From positions 748,521 to 812,520 of the forward strand of contig NZ_BMRA01000001.1 in the NCBI RefSeq assembly GCF_014648395.1: 64,000 bases of DNA, written 5' to 3'. The notes beneath the pieces are model-generated. The model saw only the letters and a program-made list of their open reading frames with translations. It was not told the origin of the DNA and did no database searches. Shown piece after piece: positions 30,542 through 38,404 of the stretch (position 1 is the first letter of the stretch; every line of letters begins with the position of its first letter). The position numbers and the translations under genes are program-made. The stretch comes from Micromonospora fulviviridis (GTDB taxonomy: Bacteria > Actinomycetota > Actinomycetes > Mycobacteriales > Micromonosporaceae).

Positions 30542-30948
30542 GACGTGGCCGTCGTCTCGGCGTCCTCGTCGACGTCCGCCTCGTCCCACTCGTCGCTCCG
30601 GCTCGCCGCGATCAGCTCCATGCCGCGCTCGACGTTCAGCGCGGTACGGATGCCGTTGAGCGACAGCCCCAGCTCGACCAGGGTGATGGCGACGGCGGGA
30701 CGCATCCCGACCACCACCGTCTCGGCGTCCAGCACCTTGGAGATGGACGCGATGGTGGAGAGCATCCGGCCGACGAAGGAGTCGACGATGTCCAGCGCCG
30801 TGATGTCGATGATCACGCCGTGGCAGCCGGTGGCGACGATCCGCTCGGCCAGGTCCTCCTGGAGCTGGATCGCCGTCTGGTCGGACATGTCGACCTGGAT
30901 GGAGACCAGCAGGATGTCGCCGATCTTGAGGATCGGCACCCGCTCCAT
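30538..30948 (-). CDS. RsbS-like STAS protein
   Basis: 136 residues. A STAS domain reads ILKIGDILLVSIQVDMSD, then VIIDITALDIVDSFVGRML with the Asp-Ser phosphorylation site, as in RsbS. A C-terminal acidic tail (DEWDEADVDEDAE) of about 20 residues is extra. RsbS forms the scaffold core with RsbR paralogues and is phosphorylated by RsbT. The start overlaps the RsbR stop (TGATG). Confidence 0.92.
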   Translation of the reverse strand: MERVPILKIGDILLVSIQVDMSDQTAIQLQEDLAERIVATGCHGVIIDITALDIVDSFVGRMLSTIASISKVLDAETVVVGMRPAVAITLVELGLSLNGIRTALNVERGMELIAASRSDEWDEADVDEDAETTATS

Positions 30949-31808
30949 CAGGACTCCCGGCGGGCGCGGCGGGAGGTCGTCTCGACGCCGGTCAGGCGCA
31001 GCACGTGGCGCAGCGCGTCGGCCAGGCTCGCCTTGGTGGCGATGTCGCCGAACTCGATGCCGAGGGCGACGATCGTCTGCGCGATCTGCGGCCGGATGCC
31101 GGAGATGATGCAGTCGGCGCCCATCAGCCGGGCGGCCACCACGGTCTTGAGGATGTGCTGGGCGACCTGGGTGTCCACCGCCGGCACGCCGGTGATGTCG
31201 ATGATCGCGTACGGCGAGCCGGTGTCGACCAGGGTCTGGAGCAGCCGCTCCATCACCACCTGGGCACGGGCCGAGTCGAGGGTGCCGACCAGCGGGACGG
31301 CGACCACGCCCTCCCACAGCTTCACCACCGGCGTGGAGAGCTCCAGCAGCTGCTCCGCCTGGTCGGCGATCAGGCCCTCGCGGGTGCGTACGAAGCTCTC
31401 GAAGGTGAACAGCCCCATCTGGTCGATCAGGGCGGAATAGGCGACGAAGTCGCGGAGGGTGCCCGCGTCCCGGCCCTCCTCCATCAGCTCCAGCAGCGCG
31501 TCCTTCAGCGCGAACACGCTGATCGCGGTCTCGGTGGCGCTGAAGCCCTGCCGGGCCCGGCTGGTGGAAAGCTCGGCCAGCACGGCCCGCAGCTCGCCGC
31601 CGTGCTGGTCGGCCAGGTCGGCGAGACCCTGCCGCGCGGCGTCGACCATGCTGCGGTGCAGCTCCCGCGCCTGCCGGGACAGTTCCGCCTGGCTGAGCCG
31701 GCCGCGCAGCGAACCGGCCACGATCTCCGTCCAGCGCTCGGTCAGCCGGTCGGCGTGCTCGGTCAGCAGGCCGGCGAGCCGTCCGCTCTGTTCGGCGCTC
31801 AACGCCAT
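30948..31808 (-). CDS. RsbR-like stressosome sensor protein
   Basis: 286 residues. The N-terminal helical domain (about 1-145, globin-like RsbR_N type: HADRLTERWTEIVAGSLRGRLSQAELSRQ) is followed by a helical linker and a C-terminal STAS domain (about 165-280) with AIIDITGVPAVDTQVAQHIL. That STAS domain has Thr at the site where RsbT phosphorylates RsbR. It is the first gene of the six-gene operon. GGGAGG lies 6 nt before the ATG, and a TAGAGT -10 box is about 30 nt upstream. Confidence 0.92.
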   Translation of the reverse strand: MALSAEQSGRLAGLLTEHADRLTERWTEIVAGSLRGRLSQAELSRQARELHRSMVDAARQGLADLADQHGGELRAVLAELSTSRARQGFSATETAISVFALKDALLELMEEGRDAGTLRDFVAYSALIDQMGLFTFESFVRTREGLIADQAEQLLELSTPVVKLWEGVVAVPLVGTLDSARAQVVMERLLQTLVDTGSPYAIIDITGVPAVDTQVAQHILKTVVAARLMGADCIISGIRPQIAQTIVALGIEFGDIATKASLADALRHVLRLTGVETTSRRARRES

Positions 31809-31837
31809 TGTGACCTCCCTGAACTCTGGACGGGCGG

Positions 31838-31843
31838 ACTCTA
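31838..31843 (-). promoter_or_regulatory. -10 element TAGAGT of the stressosome operon
   Basis: TAGAGT on the minus strand would start a leader of about 23 nt that carries the GGGAGG ribosome-binding site of the RsbR-like gene. No clear -35 hexamer is visible. Confidence 0.4.
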
Positions 31844-31969
31844 TCACCGGAGCTTGCGGCGCTAGTTGCCGCAGAGCAAAGGAATGATCGACGGCACCCT
31901 TCTCGGCTCCCGTTCTGCGCGCTGCCGGCATCGTGGGATACCGTTCCACCGAACACAGGAGGTCGACGA

Positions 31970-32326
31970 ATGTCCCTGACGGTGCACACGGAACAACGCG
32001 GCGACGTGGTCGTCGTGTCGGTCGCGGGCGAACTGGACATGGCGACGGCACCGCAGCTCCAGGACCAGATCACGGACCTGCTGGACAAGGGGCGCAACCG
32101 TCTCGTGTTCGACCTGGCCGAGGTGTCGTTCTGCGACTCCACCGGGCTGTCGGTGTTCGTACGCGCCAAGAACAGCTGCGACGAGGCCGGTGGCGTGGTC
32201 CGGCTGGCCGCCCCGCAGCGTGGCGTGCTCCGCATCCTCGAGGTCAGCGGCCTGGTCGAGGTGCTGCACACCTACCCGACGGTGGAGCAGGCCGTGGCGG
32301 GCGACCCCACACCGGCCTCCTCCTGA
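31970..32326 (+). CDS. STAS-domain anti-sigma factor antagonist
   Basis: 118 residues, one STAS domain. VVVVSVAGELDMATAPQLQDQI and VFDLAEVSFCDSTGLSVFVRAKN contain the phospho-acceptor Ser after Asp. AGGAGG lies 7 nt before the ATG. It is divergent from the stressosome operon and a plausible substrate for the SpoIIE-type phosphatases at 26210 and 29112. The partner anti-sigma factor is not in the window. Confidence 0.92.
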   Translation: MSLTVHTEQRGDVVVVSVAGELDMATAPQLQDQITDLLDKGRNRLVFDLAEVSFCDSTGLSVFVRAKNSCDEAGGVVRLAAPQRGVLRILEVSGLVEVLHTYPTVEQAVAGDPTPASS

Positions 32327-32336
32327 CCGTTCCCCC

Positions 32337-33629
32337 TCAGCGCTCGTCCTCGATGTGCCGGGGACGGGCGATCACCATGCCCGCCGTCGTCTGCACGACG
32401 AGCGCCACCAGCAGGAAGCCGATCGGCGCGGTCCAGCCCCCGGTCGCCTCGTAGAGGATGCCGACCAGCAGCGGGCCGAGCGCGGCGATCACATAGCCGG
32501 TGCTCTGCGCGAAGGCGGAGAGCGCCACCGTCCCCTCGGCGGTCCGGGCGCGGAGCCCGATCGTGGTCAGGATCAGCGGGAACGCGCCCTGGCCGAGGGC
32601 CAGCAGCAGCACCCAGAGCGGCGCGAGGCCGTGCGGCGCGAGCGCCAGGCCGACGTACGCGGCCGTGGAGAAGGCGGTCAGCGACAGCACCAGCGGGCGC
32701 AGCGTGGGCAGCCGGCCGGCCAGGGTTGGCATCATGAGCGCCACCGGCACACCGAGCGCGGTCACCCCGGCGAGCAGCAGGCCGGCCGCCTCGGGCGCGT
32801 AGCCGGCGTCCCGGAAGAGCTGGGCCAGCCAGCCCATGATCGCGTACCCGCTGAGCGACTGCGCCCCGAAGTAGACCGCCATGGCCCAGCCGAGCCGGGT
32901 GCGGGCCGGGCGTACCCGCGCCGCTGCGGCCGCGGCCACCGCGGGGGCCGGCGTCCGGCGCGCGGCCCGGGCCCGCAGCGCCAGCGGCACCCACGGGAGT
33001 ACGGCCAGCGCGGCCAGCCCGGCCCAGACGCCGAGCCCGGCGCGCCAGGAGCCGAAGGCGTGGGCCACCGGCACCGCCGAGGCGGCGGCCACCGTCGTGC
33101 CCACGGTCAGCGCCATCGTGTACGCCCCGGTGACCAGCCCGGTGCGGTGCGGGAAGTGCTGCTTGACCAGCATCGGCAGCAGGATGTTCGCGACCGCGAT
33201 GCCGGCCAGCGCGAGCGCGCTGGTGAGCACGAAGACCGCCGCCGAGTCGGTGACCACGCGGAGCACCTGCCCGACGGTCAGCGCCAGCATGGCCACCACC
33301 AGCACCCGGGCGGCTGCCCAGCGGCGGACCAGCCACGGGGTGAGCGCGCCGAGCCCGGCGAAGGCGATGGTGGGCAGCGTGGTGACCAGGCCGGCCATCG
33401 CGCCGGAGAGGCCCAGCCCGTCGCGGATCTCGTCGAGCAGGGCACCCAGGCTGGTCACCGCGGCGCGCAGGTTGAGCGCGACCAGCAGCATGCCGACCAG
33501 GACCAGCAGGCCGCCGCGGGCCGGGGTGACCCGCGGCGCGGGGGCGGCGACCGGGGCCGGCCCGGGCGGCACGTCGGTGGTGGGCGCGTCGGTGACGGGA
33601 GCCGCGGTGGACGTGGGTGGCGGGGTCAT
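32337..33629 (-). CDS. MFS transporter of the CynX/NimT type
   Basis: 430 residues with twelve hydrophobic segments. A Pro/Ala/Thr-rich cytoplasmic N-terminus of about 35 residues precedes LLVLVGMLLVALNLRAAVTSLGALLDEIRDGLGLSGAMAGLVTTLP, the first-helix signature of the cyanate/nitroimidazole transporter group. The substrate is unknown. ATG 33629 is chosen because a TAGGTT box lies 7 nt upstream. The divergent GntR gene probably regulates it, as the two promoters overlap. Confidence 0.87.
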   Translation of the reverse strand: MTPPPTSTAAPVTDAPTTDVPPGPAPVAAPAPRVTPARGGLLVLVGMLLVALNLRAAVTSLGALLDEIRDGLGLSGAMAGLVTTLPTIAFAGLGALTPWLVRRWAAARVLVVAMLALTVGQVLRVVTDSAAVFVLTSALALAGIAVANILLPMLVKQHFPHRTGLVTGAYTMALTVGTTVAAASAVPVAHAFGSWRAGLGVWAGLAALAVLPWVPLALRARAARRTPAPAVAAAAAARVRPARTRLGWAMAVYFGAQSLSGYAIMGWLAQLFRDAGYAPEAAGLLLAGVTALGVPVALMMPTLAGRLPTLRPLVLSLTAFSTAAYVGLALAPHGLAPLWVLLLALGQGAFPLILTTIGLRARTAEGTVALSAFAQSTGYVIAALGPLLVGILYEATGGWTAPIGFLLVALVVQTTAGMVIARPRHIEDER

Positions 33630-33636
33630 GACCTCG

Positions 33637-33646
33637 AACCTACAAT
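33637..33646. promoter_or_regulatory. Overlapping divergent -10 elements of MFS and GntR genes
   Basis: TAGGTT on the minus strand (33637-33642) ends 7 nt before the MFS ATG. TACAAT on the plus strand (33641-33646) could serve the GntR gene, which also has AGGAG (33665-33669) before its GTG. The two share two base pairs, so the transcripts probably compete. Confidence 0.45.
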
Positions 33647-33678
33647 CATGGGATGAATTTCGGCAGGAGTTGTAACCG

Positions 33679-34362
33679 GTGACACCCGCCGTCGATTCCG
33701 TCGCCGTGCCGCCGCGCGGCCACCGGGTGCGCCAGACCATCGAGCAGCTCCGGGCCCGGATCCTCGGCGGCGAGTGGCCGGTGGGCGCGAAGATCCCCAC
33801 CGAGCCGCAACTCGTCGCCGCGCTGGGCGTGGGGCGGAACACGGTCCGGGAAGCGGTCCGCGCGCTGGTGCACGCCGGGGTGCTGGAGTGCCGGCAGGGC
33901 TCCGGGACGTACGTGGTGTCGACCGACGAGCTGGCCCCCGTGGTGGCCCGCCGGCTCACCGACGACCGGATGGCCGAGGTGATCGAGGTCCGGCGCGCCT
34001 TCGAGGTGGAGGCGGCCCGGCTCGCCGCGCTGCGGCGTACCCCCGAGGACCTGGCGGCGCTCGACGGCGCGCTCGCCACCCGGGAGGCCGCCTGGCGCTC
34101 CGGCCGGGTCGAGGAGTTCGTCGAGGCGGACGCCGCGCTGCACACCGCCGTGGTGGCCGCCGCGCACAACGCCATGCTGGCCGAGCTCTACGCCTCGGTC
34201 GGCGCCGCGCTGCGCAGCACCGTCGCCCAGGCCATGGGCGAGGCCCTGGAGCCCGAGCGGTACGTGGACCACGGCCGACTGGTCGAGGCCATCCGGGACG
34301 GCGACCCGGCGCGGGCGGCGATCGAGGCCGGTGCTTTTCTCGAACCCCCCTCCGGGGCATAG
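33679..34362 (+). CDS. GntR (FadR subfamily) transcriptional regulator
   Basis: 227 residues. The winged helix reads RVRQTIEQLRARILGGEWPVGAKIPTEPQLVAALGVGRNTVREAVRALVHAGVLECRQGSGTYV (about 16-78). The C-terminal all-helical FCD domain (about 95-220) has HTAVVAAAHNAML and its metal-binding His positions. Its ligand is probably a small carboxylic acid, as for other FCD regulators, and its target the divergent MFS gene. GTG start with AGGAG 9 nt upstream. Confidence 0.9.
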   Translation: MTPAVDSVAVPPRGHRVRQTIEQLRARILGGEWPVGAKIPTEPQLVAALGVGRNTVREAVRALVHAGVLECRQGSGTYVVSTDELAPVVARRLTDDRMAEVIEVRRAFEVEAARLAALRRTPEDLAALDGALATREAAWRSGRVEEFVEADAALHTAVVAAAHNAMLAELYASVGAALRSTVAQAMGEALEPERYVDHGRLVEAIRDGDPARAAIEAGAFLEPPSGA

Positions 34363-34401
34363 GTTGTCCCGGACGGAGATTCGGACAGCACGGGAGAGCG
34401 G

Positions 34402-34872
34402 ATGCTCAAGGGCTTCAAAGACTTCATCATGCGCGGCAACGTCGTCGACCTGGCGGTCGGTGTCGTCATCGGCGCCGCCTTCACGGGCGTGGTCACCCAG
34501 CTCACCAAGTCGTTCCTGGACCCGCTGATCCGGGTCTTCGTGCTGCTGATCACGGGCAGCGACAAGGGCCTGGCCGGCACGGCGCCGACGTTCCGCGGCA
34601 TCGCGTTCGACTGGGTGGCCTTCGTCAACGCGGTGATCACCTTCCTGCTCACCGCGGCGGCGCTCTACTTCCTGGTCGTCTTCCCGATGAACCGGCTCGC
34701 CGAGCGGCGCCGGCGCGGCGAGGAGCCGCCGCCGAAGGCCCCCAGCGAGGAGATCAAGCTGCTCACCGAGATCCGGGACGCGCTGCTCGCCGGCAACCAC
34801 GCCACGCCGGCCCAGCGCGGCGCGCTGGACGACGTGCTCGGCCGCCGGCAGGAGCCGCCGGCCGTGCGCTGA
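34402..34872 (+). CDS. mscL: Large-conductance mechanosensitive channel
   Basis: 156 residues. The N-terminal signature MLKGFKDFIMRGNVVDLAVGVVIGAAFTGVVTQLTKSF covers the amphipathic helix and the pore-lining first membrane segment. The second membrane segment (AVITFLLTAAALYFLVVFPMNRL) is followed by a basic cluster and a cytoplasmic helix (EEIKLLTEIRDALL). The homopentamer opens under membrane tension to release solutes on osmotic downshock. The stop is followed by a strong hairpin. Confidence 0.96.
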   Translation: MLKGFKDFIMRGNVVDLAVGVVIGAAFTGVVTQLTKSFLDPLIRVFVLLITGSDKGLAGTAPTFRGIAFDWVAFVNAVITFLLTAAALYFLVVFPMNRLAERRRRGEEPPPKAPSEEIKLLTEIRDALLAGNHATPAQRGALDDVLGRRQEPPAVR

Positions 34873-34884
34873 CGCCATAGCCGA

Positions 34885-34915
34885 TCGGCCCCCGTGGGAA
34901 TCCCGCGGGGGCCGA
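34885..34915 (+). terminator. Terminator hairpin after mscL
   Basis: A 10-bp stem TCGGCCCCCG (34885-34894) pairs with 34906-34915. The loop holds a smaller GGGA/TCCC pairing. It ends 7 bp before the SOS box of the next gene. Confidence 0.7.
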
Positions 34916-34921
34916 CGTGCG

Positions 34922-34937
34922 TCGAACACATGTTCGA
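34922..34937 (+). promoter_or_regulatory. LexA (SOS) box
   Basis: TCGAACACATGTTCGA is a perfect 6-4-6 palindrome and matches the known actinobacterial SOS box (TCGAAC-N4-GTTCGA). It abuts the -10 hexamer TAGAGT (34938-34943), which ends 6 nt before the ATG at 34950. Confidence 0.85.
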
Positions 34938-34943
34938 TAGAGT
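34938..34943 (+). promoter_or_regulatory. -10 element TAGAGT for a leaderless mRNA
   Basis: It is directly adjacent to the LexA box and 6 nt before the ATG, so LexA bound here would cover the promoter. Confidence 0.6.
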
Positions 34944-34949
34944 CCGGGC

Positions 34950-35198
34950 ATGGAGCAGCGCAGGCACTGGTGGAACGGGAAATGGGGGCGACTGGCCCGG
35001 CGGGACGTCTTCCTCCGGGTCGACGGCGACCGCTGGCACGTCGAGCAGCGCGCCGGCGGCGCCGAGGGGGTCTCCCAGTTCTACGAGTACGCCAGCGTCG
35101 AGGAGGCCGAGGAGACGGTCCGGGCGCTGCTGGAGGGGCCGGACACCTGGCGCGAGCTGTCCCCCCGCCCGCCGAGCGGCTGGGCCCCGCCCGTTTAG
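34950..35198 (+). CDS. Small conserved-looking protein under SOS control, unknown function
   Basis: 82 residues: MEQRRHWWNGKWGRLARRD, then VFLRVDGDRWHVEQRAGG, a Glu-rich helix (ASVEEAEETVRALLEG) and a Pro-rich tail. It is basic at the N-terminus with three tryptophans close together, then acidic. I recognise no domain. It has no signal peptide or membrane segment, so it is cytoplasmic, and the basic aromatic N-terminus could contact DNA or a DNA-damage factor. Evidence that it is real: a perfect LexA box, a -10 box at leaderless spacing and normal codon use. A DNA-damage role is inferred from the promoter alone. Confidence 0.75.
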   Translation: MEQRRHWWNGKWGRLARRDVFLRVDGDRWHVEQRAGGAEGVSQFYEYASVEEAEETVRALLEGPDTWRELSPRPPSGWAPPV

Positions 35199-35227
35199 CG
35201 CCCGCGCGCCTCGGGAACCGCGCCTGT

Positions 35228-35593
35228 ATGAGCCAGCAGCAGGACAGCGTCTCCCGGGTCACCACCGGCATGCGGGTGGTCGACTCCACCGGCGTCGAGG
35301 TGGGCACCGTGGATCTCGTCCAGCGCGGCGACCCCACCGCCGTGACCGTGCAGGCGCCCGCCCCGGTGGACCCGGGCAGCAGCCTGGACGAGCTGATCGA
35401 GTCGGCGGCCGCCGAGGAGCCCGACGTCCCCGCCGACCTGGCCGCCCGACTGCTGCGCGAGGGCTACCTCAAGGTCTCCACCGAACTGGCGCGCACCGGC
35501 GCGGTCTACGTGCTGGCCGACCGGATCGCCGCGGTCACCGACGACGGCGTACGCCTCACCGTCCCCGCCGCCGCCCTCCCCCCGGAGGAGTGA
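35228..35593 (+). CDS. PRC-barrel/DUF2171-like small protein
   Basis: 121 residues. The N-terminal part reads GMRVVDSTGVEVGTVDLVQRGD, a PRC-barrel-like beta unit, and the C-terminal part GAVYVLADRIAAVTDDGVRLTVPAAAL repeats the same style, with a helical linker (LAARLLREGYLKV) between. Such proteins are soluble and often stress-linked, but no function is assigned. It starts 29 bp after the SOS-controlled gene and could share its transcript. Confidence 0.7.
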   Translation: MSQQQDSVSRVTTGMRVVDSTGVEVGTVDLVQRGDPTAVTVQAPAPVDPGSSLDELIESAAAEEPDVPADLAARLLREGYLKVSTELARTGAVYVLADRIAAVTDDGVRLTVPAAALPPEE

Positions 35594-35705
35594 CTCCCCG
35601 CCCACGGTGGGCGGCCGGGCGCTCCGGCGGATGGCCGAGGAGAACGTCACCGGCGTCCGCCTCCGCATCATGGAGATCGGCGTAGCGGCGGAAGGCGTCG
35701 CCTGA

Positions 35706-36917
35706 TCAGCCCGCCCGGGCGGGGGCGGCCGGTTCCGGCTCCGGCTCGGCCACCGGCGGTGGTGTGGTGGCGCGACGGCGGCGGAACAGCAGCAGCATCA
35801 GCCAGCCGGCGACCAGCCCCCAGAACGCGCCGCCCACACCGAGCAGGCTCACCCCGGAGGCGGTGACCACGAGGGTGACGACCGCGGCCTCCCGGGCGTC
35901 CGGCTCGGCCACCGCCGCCGCGACCGCGCCGGCCAGCGCGCCGAGCAGCGCGAGCCCGGCCACCGCCTCGACGAGGACCGGCGGGGAGAGCAGCACCAGG
36001 GCGGTCGCCGCGCCGGCCCCCAGGCCGAGCAGCGCCAGGCCGATCCCGGCGGTGACCGAGGCGATCCAACGCCGCTCCGGGTCGGGGTGGGCGTCCGGGC
36101 CGGCGGCCAGCGCGGCGGTGATCGCGGCCAGGTTCACCGCGTGCCCGCCGGCGGGCGCGCCGAGCGCGGTGGCGAGCCCGGTCACCCGCAGCGCGGAGCC
36201 CAGCGGGGCGCGGTAGCCGTAGCCGGCGAGCACGGCCGTGCCCGGCACGTTCTGCGCGGCCATGGTGACCAGGAACAGCGGCAGCGCCAGCCCGACGATG
36301 GCGGGCAGGGTCCAGGCCGGTGCGGTCAGCGCCACGGTCGGGGTGGCGTCGATCCGGGTCGGCCCGTGCGTGGTCAGCGCGATCGCCACCACGGCCACGG
36401 CGAGCGCGCCGGGCACCGCCCAGCGGCGGGCGAACCGGTGCAGCAGCAGCCAGGCGAGCACCACCGGCCCGGCCAGCCGGGGCACCTCGACCAGGGCCCG
36501 TACGGGCGCGGTGCAGAGCGGCAGCAGCACCCCGGCGAGCATGGCGCTGGCGATCGGTGCGGGGATCGCGGCGACCGCCCGGCCGAGCGCGGGAACGAGC
36601 CCGGCCGCGACGATCAGCAGGCCGGTGAGCAGGAACGCGCCGACCGCTGCGGGCCAGCCGCCGGGCACCGGCCCGGTGGCGACCAGCAACGCGGCGCCCG
36701 GGGTGGACCAGGCGATGGCGAGCGGCAGGCGGTGCCGCAGGCCGAGCCAGACCGCGCAGCAGCCGCTGGCCACGCAGAGGGCGAGCAGCCCGGAGGCGGC
36801 CTGCGCCTGGTCCGCGCCGACCGCGCGGAGCCCGGCGAGCACCACCGTGAACGAGCTGGCGAAGCCGACCAGGGCGGTCACCACGCCGGCCAGGACGGGT
36901 TGCAGTCGACCGGCCAT
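35706..36917 (-). CDS. benE: BenE-like benzoate/H+ symporter family transporter
   Basis: 403 residues with about twelve hydrophobic segments. FASSFTVVLAGLRAVGADQAQAASGLLALCVASG and AIAWSTPGAALL match the BenE family N-terminal pattern, and NVPGTAVLAGYGYRAP plus APAGGHAVNLAAITAAL match its central signature. Members import aromatic acids such as benzoate, but the substrate here is not certain. GGGGGAGA lies just before the ATG at 36917. A palindromic operator (36936-36953) lies between it and the divergent XRE-cupin regulator. Confidence 0.87.
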   Translation of the reverse strand: MAGRLQPVLAGVVTALVGFASSFTVVLAGLRAVGADQAQAASGLLALCVASGCCAVWLGLRHRLPLAIAWSTPGAALLVATGPVPGGWPAAVGAFLLTGLLIVAAGLVPALGRAVAAIPAPIASAMLAGVLLPLCTAPVRALVEVPRLAGPVVLAWLLLHRFARRWAVPGALAVAVVAIALTTHGPTRIDATPTVALTAPAWTLPAIVGLALPLFLVTMAAQNVPGTAVLAGYGYRAPLGSALRVTGLATALGAPAGGHAVNLAAITAALAAGPDAHPDPERRWIASVTAGIGLALLGLGAGAATALVLLSPPVLVEAVAGLALLGALAGAVAAAVAEPDAREAAVVTLVVTASGVSLLGVGGAFWGLVAGWLMLLLFRRRRATTPPPVAEPEPEPAAPARAG

Positions 36918-36935
36918 GCTCTCCCCCTCGCTCGC

Positions 36936-36953
36936 CGTTCCGTTTACGGAACG
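36936..36953. promoter_or_regulatory. Palindromic operator between benE and the XRE-cupin gene
   Basis: CGTTCCGT, TT, ACGGAACG form a perfect 8-2-8 inverted repeat, 18 bp upstream of the benE ATG and 23 bp upstream of the regulator ATG. Confidence 0.75.
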
Positions 36954-36976
36954 CGCCGATGTAGCACGATAGCCCC

Positions 36977-37540
36977 ATGGCAGCTGCCCCACCAGCCGGT
37001 GACCGGACCGCGGAAGCCGTCGGCCGGCGGATCCGCGCCCTCCGCGAGGAGCGGGGGATGTCCCTGTCCACGCTCGCCCGGCTGGCCGGCGTCGGGAAGG
37101 CCACCCTCTCCGGACTGGAGAACGGCACCCGCAACCCCACCCTGGAGACCCTGTACGCGATCACCGCCCAGCTCGGCGTGCCGCTGACCGCCGTGCTCTC
37201 CGGGCCGGCGGAGACGCCGACCGTGCGCGGCACCGCCGTGGGGGCCACCCTGCTGGAGGTCTTCAGCGACACCGACGCCACCTACGAGCTGTACCGGATG
37301 CGGGTCAGCCCCGGCCCCGCGCAGCTCTCCCCCGCGCACCAGGCCGGTGTCACGGAACACGTCACCGTCTTCTCCGGCGTGCTCCGCGCCGGCCCGGTGG
37401 ACGCCCCGCTGACCGCCGGCCCGGGCGAATACCTGCGGTGGGTCTCCGACGTGCCGCACAGCTACGCCGCCGTCGGCGACGAGGTGGTCCGGGCGAGCCT
37501 GCTCCTGCGCTATCCCCGAGTGACCACAGTGGATGCGTGA
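36977..37540 (+). CDS. XRE-family regulator with C-terminal cupin domain
   Basis: 187 residues. The HTH domain (about 11-68) reads VGRRIRALREERGMSLSTLARLAGVGKATLSGLENGTRNPTLETLYAITAQL. The cupin barrel (about 105-185) includes TEHVTVFSGVLRAGP, PGEYLRWVSDVPHSY. This architecture senses a small ligand in the cupin and controls a neighbouring transporter, here the BenE-like gene across the shared palindrome. Confidence 0.92.
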   Translation: MAAAPPAGDRTAEAVGRRIRALREERGMSLSTLARLAGVGKATLSGLENGTRNPTLETLYAITAQLGVPLTAVLSGPAETPTVRGTAVGATLLEVFSDTDATYELYRMRVSPGPAQLSPAHQAGVTEHVTVFSGVLRAGPVDAPLTAGPGEYLRWVSDVPHSYAAVGDEVVRASLLLRYPRVTTVDA

Positions 37541-37633
37541 TACATACCCCGTGTGCAAGCCGGCGACATTTCTTTCAGCAGACCCAGCAGTGCGTAGAGA
37601 CGCGGGGCGGGTGTTCTTGGCAAGCTTGTCCCC

Positions 37634-38353
37634 ATGACGCTCATCCTCCGCTCGGCCATCCTGAACGACGTCGGCCTCGTCCGGACCAACAACGAGGACT
37701 CCGCCCTCGCCGGCGACCGCCTGGTGGCGGTGGCCGACGGCATGGGTGGCCTCCCCGCCGGCGAGGTGGCCAGCGAGATCGTCATCCGCATCCTGGACGA
37801 GCTGACCCCGCCGACCGCCCCGGACGAGGCCGCCGACGCGCTGCGCGCCGTGGTGAGCACCGCGAACCAGCGCATCCGCGCGGCCATCACGGTCGACCCG
37901 GCGCGCGACGGGATGGGCACCACGCTGACCGCCGGCCTGCTCGCCGGCGACACCCTGGTCCTCGCCCAGGTCGGCGACTCCCGCTGCTACCTGCTGCGGG
38001 ACAACGAACTGAGCCAGCTCACCCGGGACGACACCTTCGTGCAGGCGCTGGTCGACCAGGGTGCGCTCTCCCCCGACCAGGCCCGCCACCACCCGCAGCG
38101 CTCGCTGGTCACCCGGGCGGTGCAGGGCTCGGACGCGCCACCGGCCGTCGGGGTGCTCACGGTGTTCGCCGGCGACCGGCTGCTGCTGTGCAGCGACGGC
38201 CTCTCCGACTACGTGGAGGACACCGCCATCGCCTCGGCGCTGGCCACCTACGGCGACCGGCAGCAGTGCGGCGAGCAACTGGTGAAGCTCGCCCACCAGG
38301 CCGGCGCGCCGGACAACGTCACCGTGGTCGTCTCCGACGTCACCGAGGCCTGA
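37634..38353 (+). CDS. PP2C-family protein serine/threonine phosphatase
   Basis: 239 residues, catalytic domain only. Motifs in order: VRTNNEDSAL (metal-binding Asp), VADGMGGLPAGEVAS (the DGMGG motif), GMGTTLTAGLL, LAQVGDSRCYLLRD, LLLCSDGLSDYVED and GAPDNVTVVVSDV. The domain resembles PstP, the phosphatase partner of PknA/PknB kinases, but it lacks the membrane anchor and extracellular tail of PstP, so it is cytoplasmic. No kinase gene is adjacent. Confidence 0.93.
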   Translation: MTLILRSAILNDVGLVRTNNEDSALAGDRLVAVADGMGGLPAGEVASEIVIRILDELTPPTAPDEAADALRAVVSTANQRIRAAITVDPARDGMGTTLTAGLLAGDTLVLAQVGDSRCYLLRDNELSQLTRDDTFVQALVDQGALSPDQARHHPQRSLVTRAVQGSDAPPAVGVLTVFAGDRLLLCSDGLSDYVEDTAIASALATYGDRQQCGEQLVKLAHQAGAPDNVTVVVSDVTEA

Positions 38354-38404
38354 GCCCGCCCGATTCCGGTTGCGCCCGCCGGTGGGCCGGGTTGGGATGA
38401 ACGG

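Noticed and set aside
33629..33679. A GntR operator between the MFS and GntR genes
   Set aside because: TACAA and TTGTA occur about 23 bp apart, but no compact inverted repeat like known FadR-type sites is present.
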